53,407 bases of DNA, taken from contig RCAB01000432.1 of NCBI GenBank assembly GCA_003640385.1, positions 1-53,407 on the forward strand, in the 5' to 3' direction. Made by a program: the position numbers and the translations under genes. The notes beneath the pieces are model-generated. The model had not been told where the DNA came from. It saw only the letters and a list, made by a program, of their open reading frames with translations, and searched no databases. Shown here in pieces: positions 11,245 to 24,900 of the stretch. Origin of the DNA: Setaria digitata (taxonomy: Eukaryota; Nematoda; Chromadorea; Rhabditida; Setariidae). Numbering within the stretch: position 1 is the first letter of the stretch; each line of letters opens with the position of its first letter.

Positions 11245-11632
11245 TGGTGGAGAGAAGGTTTTTTTCTTTCGTTCTTTAAACGCGTTATCAACTGAATACT
11301 TTGTCATCCAATATTGTCATGTTGTAAATTTGTATATAAATTCAGTTATTTAATTGCAAATTATATTTATATATGTATATATTTCTGATGCTATTAATCA
11401 AGAGCCATGGTCGAAAAAAACTGCGGCATAAAAAAAATAAATTCCGAAAATTTGGTTTTTTTGTCTGCTTTATGGGTCACAGTTAGAATTGTTAAATTTC
11501 ATGTCATGACTCATTCTCCAACTATACAAGTTTCCCGTGGTATGGGAAGTTCTGTTTTGATTGGCTATTACAGGTAGTGTAGTTTTGAGCTAATCGCTTT
11601 CAGAGGAAACAACAAAAAATTGGCACAACAAT
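11245..11632. other. Convergent 3' ends of GGPS1 and slo-1
   Basis: Only 388 bp separate the two stops. AATAAA at 11436-11441 on the plus strand could serve GGPS1. No canonical hexamer is evident for slo-1 in this interval, so its 3' UTR could overlap GGPS1 antisense. No other gene is seen. Confidence 0.5.
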
Positions 11633-14600
11633 TCACAAAAAGTTCTTCCTCGGCTCGTATTCCAGACCCGGGTCAAATTGCTCCAGTACATAAACCTGAA
11701 AAATGTTAATTGTAAAAATTTGTCTCGAGCTGATGTAACCTTCCTTTGTTTTTCCTTGTGTCTTTTTGTGTCTGATCGATATTTGAATTCAAATATAATG
11801 GCGCTTTTTGAATTTCTGTTAGGAAGGACGGGAAGCAATTTAAAAAAGTTGGTAATATGGATAATTGGAACATACATAGTCACTTAATAACAGTCGTAAT
11901 TCGGCAGGTGGGTTTGTTATAACATATCGTTTATTTGAGTCCACGGCAGCTTGATCGTGTAATCGATAAAGCCCGATGCATAATTGTCCGTGTCTTTTCA
12001 ATGCAATGCTGAACATTTGGCCGTAGGAACTACCTGTCTAAAGGCCATTCTTTTAATATTTATGATAATGTAAAAATCTATGGTATTGAAATCATACATA
12101 AAATGCCGACTACCGTAATTCCTTCAAATGGTTGGTCTTGTAGGGCTAATTGGGAAATCCTGCACCGATCACGATTGTTTAACGTTTCTGGTGTGCTGTA
12201 TCCACCTCGTAATCCTGCGCCCTCTGCTAATATCAACTCCATTTCTGGTGTTGCCCCTCCTGTTACCAGTGTTCGAATCAACGTCAGTGCGGAGTCGTTG
12301 AAATAAGTCTGTAATATCGAAATGATATTAAAAAAAGTTAATACTAGGCAAATTGTTCCAGTTAATTACCACCAGATCTCTGCTTCTCAGTATTAAGGTG
12401 AATTAGAAAGGATAACTTACGGTGCTCATCAAGGAATCCAGTACAGATATTGCGAAAGCAGTCCCACAGGCGAAAGGCTGAGTGAGGTAGAGCTCGGTAT
12501 CTGGATCGTCATCATCATCCTGATCCAAGAACTGGACATTGGAGTCGTTAACTTCAATAAAAAAGGATATAAAGCTAAGGATTGGCAGACTAATGGATGA
12601 TTTCTCGGAACCGTACACCATCTTAATGTTTCATATGTAAAAGCAGCTGATTGCATTTAGTCTAGTAAAAAGGTCATGAATATAATCCTGTACATCATAA
12701 TATAAAAGCTTTACCGAGTTCTGTAATCATTGGTACATTAGTACCAAATCGTGCGCCTTTCTTTTGCAACGATAATGGACTACCGAGTGGCGATACGGTT
12801 CCACCAGTTTGTCGTAACGGATAGAAACCAAGCGTATCATCAAACTGAAGACGAAATGATGATGACTTCGAGAGAGGGAAATAAATAGATCGAAAAACCT
12901 ACGTGGTACTGAAAGGATTCCTCAGTGAGAACAGCTCAAGTCATCCAAATTGCACCCATAAGGAAAAAAGAAAAAGACCAGGCTTTTGAGAATGGATTCC
13001 TGAATGATAGACATAACGGCTTACATAAGATAATTTAATCGAAAAGCTTGGAAAAGTTATTTTCGATGTATATAAGAATCTCTCAGGAATGAGTTCCCTA
13101 AAATGATCATAATGACGAATATTCTCGAAATGGACTGAAATAAATGTATCACTTTAGTGGTACTGCCGCTTGGCTACACTACCAGTAGATGAACTATTCG
13201 AATTTTTCAAATAGTTCAGGAATTTTGGTAATAATAAATACAAACTTGCATAGCCTTGATATTCAATGATGCTAAAATGGCTTCCTTATCCACCAATGTT
13301 GGATCTTCGTTTGGATTTGGTATACGTGCTGATACAATGACACACATATCGCATAAATTTATATTTACTGCTCGTAAATCTGCTCGTGATAATGGTGAGC
13401 CCTGAAAGAATAAAATCTTTTAGGTTATTAAAATTTATATCTGTTATAATATCATAATTTTCTGTGATAATCTTTGGCTTGTGTCACAGAAAAATGAGTG
13501 GAACTCCTGACTATACTTCAATACCTATAATAATACCTTCTACACCTATGGCATTATTTAATAAAGCAGTTCAGTTTCACTTTGTTTCTGCTAGCCCTAA
13601 GTTGCTATAGTAGAGTATAAAAGTTACGTGTGAAATAGTGTACGTAAAATGTAGGTGGATATCAAATACGTAATGTGTAGATTAGTGAACAGGTGAGATA
13701 TCTATAATTTTATATCATTTCTTTATTATTTTATCTCCGTGTTTTTAGTCTCCATTTTCCTTTATTTTGATAAATGGAAGCAAAACAAACATCAACTTTT
13801 ATCAAAATCAATAATACAATTATATGCAATAAAATTTCATCCTTATTTTAAACTGTTATAAAAACAAAAAGTAAATTAAAATGCTAAACCTACATTTAAA
13901 ATAGAAATTTTCGGTAAATTATACAAAGTTTTCCATTCTCGTTTCAAATACTCTACGTCCCCAACAATAACAACATGCTTGAGTTCATGATAATGAAAAT
14001 TTGAGGCACGAAGAGGCATGACAAAATTACGAAGGCCAATTAATGGTGAATTACGATCGGCGAATAAACAAACAACCACATGTCCATTAAGCACCGTCAT
14101 TGCTGCTTGATGGCGATCCTAAAAACGGAAAAAGAAAGAAAATTATACAGTTAAAAAAACAACAAAGTATTTTAAAGTACAATTCAATTACTGAAATTTA
14201 ACGAAAAAAAAAATGAATTTTGCAAAAAATAGAATTTGCTCGTTGTAGAGAATTTCAGTTTTTAAGTTTTATTTCGACTTACTCTTCATCAACTATTTCA
14301 TAAAAGTAATTTTTCACCTACCAAAACACATTCTTCAAGTGTCCTTGCCGGACACCAATGAAACATTCCTGTACTATCATATTTCATATCTTGCTGCTCG
14401 AATTCCTTAGTAAAATCAATAGTTCTACCTTCAGGCGGTAAACTTAATGAACTTTTTCGGCCAAATGAGCGCCTGCAAATCATAAACTATTTCGCTCAAA
14501 ATCGTAAAACAATTAGATTATTTATTTTTCCAGTAACATGATGAATTCAGATTGTCATATCTTTTGGCTTACGATTTCATTCATTTATAATTGAAATGTT

Positions 14601-16003
14601 ATATCATTCATCATGCTATTTTAATTATTCTTAAATCTTTTTAATTATTTTAAAAAATCCTTCATTTTGGTTGGATGAATAGAAAGGATTGAATTACTTT
14701 ATTTTTTTGAACTAACCGTTCATCAAGCCTTCGCAATTGTACAGCAGTATCATTTGATGCATTTGACATCGGTGTTGCACGAGCTGTAAATATGAAAATG
14801 AACAATTTCAAAAAGCAAAAAACTACGAAGCAACAAATTGGTTAATGGCTGAATTGTAAGTAATCGGAAAAGTTAGCCATTAAGCAAGCAAAACACTTCT
14901 TATTACCAACATCATCCAAGGCGTTTAAGTAGTTGTTTTTCGTGTCGTTGTCTGAAACTGTTTTTAGAAATGTCAATTTCTTTGCTTTTTTTTTTCTTTC
15001 ATCTTCTTTTGCTTGCTATCTTACTAACAAACTGATTAATTAATCATGATATCGCAGCAAAACAGCAATTATTACTACTAGCAATATAATTATCGTTATC
15101 AAATTACCCACCAATTCTTTTCGATAACTGCACTTGCTTTGCTCCTTTACGGAAAAGTGCTACTGAAAAAATAATAGTTTCACGTCATTTCCTAAATAGG
15201 CTATAAATGAAGTATTTGAGAAATAGCAACAATAACTGACTGCGACTATGTAGCTGTCGAAAAATGGACAAGCCATAAATAACTGATTAATCGCAGTAAA
15301 TTTGGAAAGATTAAATTTGAAACAAAGAGGAAAACATACAATTTCGACATTTACACTTTTTGATAAGTGATATATCCATAATATCTTCATGACATTGTTT
15401 ACACCAATAAAATGCTCTATAAGTTTTATTTAATTCATAAAATTTTTTTTTCTTTTTTATTGGCGAATTGGATAATTAAAATGAACTAAATTAAATATCA
15501 ATCAAAAACCAAAATTTTGATACCGTTTAACTTCATCAGCTGATTGAGCGATAAAAAATCCTTGTGTTTGGGGCTGAATAGTGGTGGTTGGTGCTGGATT
15601 AATTGCAATATTGCATTCTTTTTTCTCATCATCTTTAAGCTCAATTGCTAATAAGAGTAGGCCCAGACGAGTGAAGAGCAAACTGAAAGAAAGCAGAAAA
15701 GAAAAGCAAATAGTCCGTTTATAATTGTCATATTTCATTGAACAAGCCAAAAAAACTAATCAACTAATCATAAATGTTAGTTTATCATTCTTGCTTTTTT
15801 TTTGTTCAACTTCAAGCCACAGCAAGACAAACTGTTTGTTGAGGAAAAAAAAACATGTATCATATTTTACTGTTTACTTTTAGAAGCATTTCCTTATTTA
15901 TTTCGAAATTAAAATCCTAAAAATTGCAGGAATTTTTCAAGAAATTATATTTGCAAAAATTTTTTGTCAACAGCCAATATTTAGCAATGTCAATTTAAAT
16001 TAG

Positions 16004-16036
<33 letters not shown>

Positions 16037-19000
16037 GTTAGAGACCTTTTTTTTCTCATTTCCGGCTGAAGCAATTTTTTTCCTCTCGTACATTTTCAAA
16101 AAACATTGCTAAATAATTCATTTATTATTATTAATATTGGAGAGAGGAGGGAGAACAGAGTAATCATCGTTCATGAATAATTCATAATTATTACAAATTT
16201 GATAGCATTTTTGGAATTACCTCTCTATATTTGTTTAGAGAAGATAAAAAAAAAAGAGCACGAGAAAATAAAAAACTATGAATTGTAAAGACTGTATAAA
16301 AATAGTATCTTATTGAGAAGAGAATGAACAACAACGTTATCAGCAATATATATATATTTTTTTTATATCAGATCCTAATTTTATTCATTTGCCAATTTTA
16401 AAATTTCATTCGATGAGTTTTGCCGCTGAATAATCAATCTGTGGAAGAAATGTTTTCCGGCTGAGTATATAAATTTACGATGACTTTGTTGTTGTATTAA
16501 TATGACTGTTAATTAGACAATCACTGTGTAATTGTTAGTTATGGAGTATAAAGCACCATCATCAAGCCGACAGAAGAAAATTAGCTCAAACGCATTCTCT
16601 GTGCTTACTCAGCTGCTTCCGGAAACGTCATCCCTACGAAACCGTGTGATAATGTATCTGTGTACATTTCCATGCCTGCACCGCACAGGTATAAATTTAA
16701 CCAGTCCGGAGTATTGCGGGACTGAAATTTATCAATCAGTGGGTTGTCATTCATTAAGACATTGTTTTTTCCTCGTTATAAATGAAAATTTTTTCTTTTT
16801 TTTTTTTTTTTTTTTAAGCTGTCTCTGACAACTTGATGGTGAAATGTGAATGTTAGTAACTGTCACACTTTGAAATTTGAATATTTGATAATTTGTCTTA
16901 GCACAGATTGCACAATTTGAAATTTGCATTTCAAATTTCACTTCTGAAAATAAGAAACAATGAACCGTTAACAAATATCATCACACAAAACATATTTACA
17001 GAGAGAGAGGAAGAGAGAGAGAGGGAGAGGGAGAGAGAGAAGGAGAGAGAGAGAGAAAGAGAGGAAGAGAGAGAGAAAGAGAGGGAGAGAGAGAGAGAGG
17101 AATGAAGTTGCTGTACGATGATCATTGATGAGCAGTTACACGCCAAAAGCGCTGTTAAGCATATCATCACGCTGATTTACTTGACATTACCCAACTAAAG
17201 TGTACATAATGTTGTGTGGTGATGTTTAAATCTGATAAGTTCTACAAACGGGTAAATTTAACTTTTAATATTAAGAGTTAGAGTAAAACACGGAAAGTTA
17301 AAGGTAAAACAAACTCGGCAGCCTCCGTGAAAGTCATACCAACACATGAATGGGACAATGACTCGGTATACATTTCCATACCAGCGCCACGCAAGTAATC
17401 GTTCAGCCACGGTGGTGTATGCGGTGACTGAAATTATTTCCAAATTCACGTCAAGCATTTGCGTGAAAACGCTAAATTATTAAAGCAACATAAATGATAC
17501 GAGGAATTAAAGTTACTCAAACACTGGGAAGCACATGCAATAACGAAAATCTTGTCCATAATAAAGAAAATAACATGCAAAAGAGGAGAAAGTGTTAATT
17601 CATGTCAAACAGTTGAAAATTATGAGAAATTTAACATCAGAATGGTAAAATTTTCAAACATAAAATACTAAAAATTTAACATCAAATTAGCTGGAATAAA
17701 TGAAACAAAGGTGAGAAAGTTGCTTCAAAATAACTGCGTTTATTATTTTAAGAAGAATTTAGTTCTCACATCTATTTTCACACTTGAAGTGATAACATTA
17801 AAGTGAGCAAACATATATATATATAAAAGAAAAAAACTTCAACAAAAAAAAAAAAAAAAAAATTCGTGGCTAGATTATCCGACTATTTATTATAATAATT
17901 CACTATGAGATGATTTTAAGTCACATAGTTGCGGCAAATAAGTTGGATAAAGTTTTTCTTTTTCTCTTTGCTTTTTGATCAAATGAAAAATGAAGTGAAC
18001 CGTTTTAAAAGAACGCATGGCGAATAAATTAGCCATCATTGTTGAAAAGCCTGGTGCAAGACAAGACTGAGCAATGAATCCAAGTTTAAGTTCTGCCAAA
18101 CAAATAACATCATCACCCCGACGCCAATCCCATGACGGAATGTTCAATAAGTATGCCTAAAACTTGAACTTTTTGTTTTACATTCAAAATTAACCGTTCG
18201 AATGCTCAAACAATGAATCGAATAAATGGAATGGTTGGATTATTGGCAATTTGTGCAGATTTTTTTTTTATATATCCGTTTTGCAATATTAAATCATTCC
18301 GGGAATCATCCAAATTTAATTAAAAATTAAGAATGAAAAAAAATGTACATAACTAGATACTAAAACCTTATTATGATATTGCATCAGCTGCACAATGACA
18401 CGTATATCTGAGCTATAATTTTTAATAGAAATAACACGCATGATATTTGCAGCATCTTCTGCATCCGGATCACTACTATATTTATTTGCAAGAACAAGGC
18501 ATGCATCTGCTTCATCAACCTAAATGATGCCAATTAAATCTAAATTATTTCTCAAGTACTTTTATCGTCTTTGCTTCAATTTATAAAGCATTTACTTCCC
18601 TTAAAACTTACGGAAGAGCAAAAGAAAATCTTTACTTTTACACGAGAAAGATCAATTGAATCCATAACTGTTCCGCTAAAAAATTCGACCTTCGTGAAAT
18701 GTCGCTTAAAAAGGCCTTCCAATTCAAGATCCGGTGGCACTCTAGAAAGATAACATATGCAATATTTTATGATAAGTTTATAGTTAGAAATGGCTTCTCA
18801 ATGAGGAAGTAGCTGTATAATGAAAAAGCGAGAATAAAGTAACAAAAGATGGTACCTGTGCAAGAATACAACTTCAACATCAACATCTTCACGATCTTCG
18901 TGAAGGAAATCTTGCAAAAAGTGACTAACTGATTCATATGTTATGTAACCACAAACTACAATATGTCTGCAAAATTTAATCATTTTCTCATTGTTCATTA

Positions 19001-21928
19001 AGCGTTTTATAAATTGAATGAATGAACAGTATGTGATGGTTGATTGCTTCAGTAATAAATATTATTGTTGCTTAAAATTTCGTTAACTCGAAGATTAATG
19101 AATTACATGCCATTGTTTAGCACTTTATTATATTTCAAATATTTTAATTTGTCATTTGTTTAAAGCATTCATATCATTCTAATATGTATTTTGTTGTACG
19201 TTTGCGTAGACAATTATTTTAATGGCTAGATTTCGTGCATGATAATATATAAAATAATTTGCAAAATAGCAAACAAGCATTGTATCTGACTTTTTGCCAT
19301 GCTCGCCTTTATATTCACCTCCGTATTTCTGCCTTGATCCAATCAAATCCGCTATTTCCGGTATATAACTAGCAAACATTGCCTGCAAATTAAAATAATA
19401 TGTTGGTACTAGGATATGTAATATGTTCATATTATTATGATAATATTATGATATAATATTACTAAGATATTAAACGACCATAATTTATTCCAAATGTTTT
19501 TCACGAAAATATTATTAAGGTAGTCTCGTTCGTAATTATAATTTACGCTAGTTTTTTTCAAGAAAATTTTTTTTTTTTTTGGAACGGAGCGTACCAAACC
19601 ACCGAGGATGAAGAACACCATGAAGATTCGACCCAAAAATGTTGTGCAATAAATATCACCATAACCAACTGAAACAATTAATCATGTCATAATATATCAC
19701 TTATAAGTTTGATATCATTTATTTGAAACTAGCAACTTTGCTTCAAGCATTTATTAATGGCCTACGTCATTTGATCGATGAACAGAATGTTTTTAAATTT
19801 AATATTCTGAATCATTTTTCAAAAAAAAAAAAATTGGCCTTCAGTCAAGTCTGCCGGATGAACACGACACTATCAGAAGACAATATTAGATGAGACAGTA
19901 ATTTAAAGTAAATTAGTTAATTCTTAATTCAATAATCTTCTACTAACAAAGGTATTTTAAATTTAGGATTTGCACACTAATTTATGATAAAAAAGGACAT
20001 TTGTAAATCACTGGTATTTCTTTCGCAGTGGGATATTTTTGTAATAAAAAAATCATTTGTATAATTAGCTTATTTCATTGCATTTAAAAGCATAATTTAC
20101 TCTCATCTCATCTGCTTCATAAATATTTTCAATATGTAAATTTCAAAAAATAAAAATAAAAATAAAGAAATAAATAAAGAAATACAAACCAGTGGACATT
20201 GTGACCAGCAGGAAATAAACACAATCCCAATAAGTTATTCGATGAGTATTAGCAAAATTTTTGAACGGATCACCGCTATTTTCCAGCTACAATATTAAAG
20301 TAAAAATTTGCATTCTCAATTTTAAAAGAGAAACAAATCCAATACATTTTAATAAAGGATAAATTAAACAATTAGATGTGAATAATTAATTAATATTAAA
20401 AAAGACAGAGATGAGAATTCAAACCATAAATATATAGTAATTTGTTTACCACATGGACAAATCCAGCGCCAGTTAAGCAAACAGATATAAATATTGAAAG
20501 AAGTTGCGTAAGACGTATTGAGGATGATGTTTTCAATACATTTAGGTATTGTAAAATATCTGGTACTGTCATTAAACGTAATGCACGCAAAAAACGCAAA
20601 CCTGAAATTGATTCCCAGACATGATTAAAATTTACAAAATGATTCGAGATTTTTGAATGCATACTTATTTTGATTTTCATACAGTTTTCATAAGATATTA
20701 TTGGTTAAAAAAAAAAGTTTACCTAGCCAATTTCGTTCCAAATAAATGGCAACAAAACTAGGTGGTATTGTGAAATAATCGATGAAACTGTAAACTTCCA
20801 GCAAAAACCATACTTTATCAGAAGCAGCAATAAACTGCAGAAAAAAAAAATTGAAGCATAAAACAGAAAGAAGAGAAAATTTTTAGAATTATATGTCATC
20901 AAATTAGTAGGAAATTGTATAGCGTGAGATTAGTTGAACTGCACCAAAGAAATCGAGGTAATAGTAACATCTACAATGGCATCTAAAATGATAATCAGAG
21001 TGGAGGAGTTAATGAAATCATTAAATTTCAAAATAATTAAAGGCTAATGAAATAAACCGCTCATTTTCCTCAAAATTTGATGAAAAAATTAGTCTAACTT
21101 ATCATTATTATTGAAGATCTAAATTTATGGCATCAAATTTATTTTGAATGAACAAAAACAAACTCGTATGAAAAAATAAATAAGGAAGAAAATATTGAAG
21201 CCGAGATCGATTTGTTGTGATGGACTATCAGACCATGATACACAAGTTTCCACTTGAAAATTTGGACTGAAATTTTGATATTCGTTGAAAAATTTAGTAA
21301 AACTTCAATATGAAACAAAATTTATCATTTCCAAATTTCCAGATATCCTGGTTCCTAAGTGATAAAGGATAATTTATTTTGATGTATGAAGTTTCACACT
21401 ACCAGAAAATCCGAAATTTTTTGATTGCATAATAGACAATGAAAGAAAAACTGAGAAATATTATAAAACAAACAACAATTTTTAAAACATTTGGGACTAA
21501 GATGTCTTCCGCAAAACATCTTGATCATAAGCCAAGTCATGTGAGATCTGTTGGCTAAATAAGCCAGAAATTAGTTACTGCCTAATTTGAGTAGCATTTA
21601 AAGGTAGCATTTGACCGAAAAAAATGAGACGGGCGAAAGAAAGAGTAATCAACTGATAAATAAGAATTAATAGAAACAAGTAATTATATCATGAATATTG
21701 ATTTACAAATTGAAATTATTAAAAATTTCCATCACGAATGTTGATTTAATAATTGAAATTATTGGAAATTATATTACGAATACAGATTTGCTAGTAGAAA
21801 TTATTAAGAATTTATATTACGAATACTGATTTGCCAATTGGAATTAAGAACGATCCTTGTTGATAAAAACTTAACAAATGCAAAATTAATATCGAAAAGA
21901 AACTTTGCTTATTATCAGCTTATCAATG

Positions 21929-21987
<59 letters not shown>

Positions 21988-24900
21988 TAATAATAATTAA
22001 TAATAATAATAATCTAAACTTAGTGTCAGCAGAACTTTTTTTTTTTCACGACAGTAAAATTAAACGTATTCTATATAGGACAAATTATAAGTTATAAAAG
22101 ACAAGAATAAAGGGCAGTTTTTTCTTGTTTTATATTTCATGCTATTCACATTAAGATTATATATGCTGAGTTTATGATTTACAATGATCATATGATCATT
22201 TCTTACTTATGATTTATGCAAAAATGGACATATTTGAAAATATGATAAATAGAAGTTCATTTTCTTTAATATACCTGTTGTTCACTTTGATAAATTGTAA
22301 ATTTTGTCATTTTTTTCGATATATTTCTCCTGATTCATAGTACCATAATAAAAAGTAATAAATTATCAAGTACTTAATTTTTTTTTCATTCCTTTTTCCT
22401 GTGCGCTCTTAAGGGTAACTGCCATTGCTTCATGAATTTAGAAAAAGCATTTTTTTTTTAATATCAAATAAAGAGAACATTTGAATTGCTCTAAACTATT
22501 TTATGTGCAGATATTTCGTGTAAATTTGTATATGCTTATGCTTTCTTTTTATTTTGTATTTCAAAAAGAGAAAAGAAAAGGAATGAAAATTTTTACTTTG
22601 ATTTTTTTCAGTGAAGTGCAGGAAATAATTATTGTTTTTATAAGTAATATAATAACTATTATCAACTATCTACAGTAGGATAAAGAAACAGAAATTGTAA
22701 AATATCTTACGGTTGAAGGAAACAATACAAATCCAAGAAAAAAAAAACTTAATAGAAAGCAGAGAGGTGTAATTTTTGTTACAGCAATAAATAAAGATTA
22801 ACATATTTTCAATCAAATATGTGAAGCATATCTAAATTTTTCTAAAATCATTAGAGGGAAAAAAGGAAAAGAAATTTGAAAGAAGGAAAAATGAAAGTAA
22901 TATTATTATTATCATAAAAAAAAAAGAAAATAATAATATAGGATGGTAGGTAATTTAATTTCAATAGTATTTTGCTATTATTTTCATCTTAAACAATTTA
23001 CAAAGATGTATGAAAAAGAATCAAGCAAATCTCTTTTGCAAATTTATTTAAATGCTGTTAGCAAATACAGGTGTGATAAATAAACAGTAATAAGCATCCG
23101 AAAAATGATAATGTTAGAAGGTAAAGAATTGAAATTTATTTAATCAAAAGTTGCTTAATTATTAGCCTTGTTTCCTGTAGTACTGGTAAATATTTGTAAA
23201 CAAAGATGTATTCTAAAATCATTTTTAAATAATATTTTCTATTATTAAAGTAAAAATTACTTACTGTGAGGCATCATAAAAGTAGATAATAAGCGAACCA
23301 ATAGATAGAACAAATACTAATACGACCAAAATCCGGCCTGTCATACTTTGGCCTGATATTAATTCACCAGCCCAATCTTTTGCTTCAGTCATCCAACCAA
23401 TTTGTACTTCTTCTTGTTTTAGAGTAACACCATCTAAATCACCTTTTAATAATTCATGCTTCCCTTCGTCCTGAAAACAAACAATGTGAATGAAAAATGA
23501 ACAAAAAAAGAACTTAAATTTTGTAAACAACCTTTAACACATAAATAAACTTCATTTATTCTAATCGTTATAATTAGCAAACCATTTTTCCAGCAATCTA
23601 CTGTTAAATAATTTTTGAAACTAAAACTAGTACAAAGAAGTAGTAAATTGACACGAGACAAGAGAGGATAAAAGTAAATAAATGTACAAGCTTAAAAAAA
23701 AAAATTAAGAAAATTGAAAAAAAAATCTAACTTGGTCAAAAGCAGTATCAATTTCGTCTCGTTCTCTTCGTTGGCAAAAAATATGTGCTATAATTCTCCA
23801 AATAACAACCAGCAACATCGATACACAAAACGTTACTATGCTGGAAAAAAATTTTTATATAAACAGGAAGAATAAGGGAAATTAAATTTAAAGTAGACAA
23901 GTAATCAGGATTTTCCTTTTCCTTTTTTGGTTTAATGAGCCGAAATAATAAAAGGGCTTTCACGAATATAATTTCGAAGATCCCTGGACTTTTGAATAAT
24001 TTCGAAAAGCTTTCCAGTTCAAATCCTTGTTTCTTATTCATTTTTTTTTTTTTTTAAGTGAACTGATGATGTATTTGGCAAAAGTACAACAAAAATAAGT
24101 AAGATCGAAAAAAAAAAATATGTTAATAGTAATCGCGGAAGACATTCTGAATGAGGAAAATACAAATTTGAAAAAAAGCAATTAATGAAGTAAATGTTAT
24201 TATAGTAAGAAACTTTTTATGAATATTTGAATTAAACTGCTTTACTAATATTGTAGAATACAACTATTTATATGCACTACTTATATAATCATAGTTCAAC
24301 AAACAAATATTGGAAATCTTTTTACAATTAGCACTATATGCTACCTTCACCTTTAGAAGGATGTGACCGAACTAGATCTGATGTGTATTACGTTTTTAAC
24401 ACAAAGAAATGATATAAAATGTCTAGCAAATCTTTATAAATGGCTACAAAAAAAGTTTTAGTGCTAAAATTTTAATAATAAATAAAACTCTTAAGATTTA
24501 GTACAATTTGATGAAATTTAATATGGAAGCTTCTAAAGATGTAATCGATATAAAATCAAACATAAATTATCTCATCATTTTATCTTGAATGTATTTCTTC
24601 TCGGCAATCCAGATATTTCGTATTTCTCAGACACCATGTTTAAATTTTTTTGCAAAATAGTAATTTTTTTTTTTTTTTGTTCATATGTGCTTTTCGAGAA
24701 AGAAAGAAGTATTCAAATTACCAATTATGTTTCAAGTAGTGTATACTTGAAAGAAAATTGTAAATTTGTATATTTGAAAGAAAACTGTAAATTTCAAATA
24801 GTGTATAGTTTCGGTAAAACCAGCTTTAGATGGTGCGAAATACTGAATAGCACCAGTGTTTGAAAATCGAAGTCAGATGTTGACGATAAATTGCATTAAG

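Noticed and set aside
12034..12037. Alternative acceptor at GACAG for the slo-1 exon ending at 12037
   Set aside because: It leaves the exon out of phase with the ACG|GTAGTC donor. The CTTTAG acceptor 4 nt earlier restores the phase and the expected length of the segment.
16908..17170. Frames of Glu/Arg or Ser/Leu dipeptides on both strands
   Set aside because: They are direct products of the GA-rich microsatellite.
24585..24863. 92-codon plus-strand frame in slo-1 intron 1 with repeated YLKENCKF segments
   Set aside because: A short local duplication in AT-rich intron sequence antisense to slo-1; no start context or exon signals.
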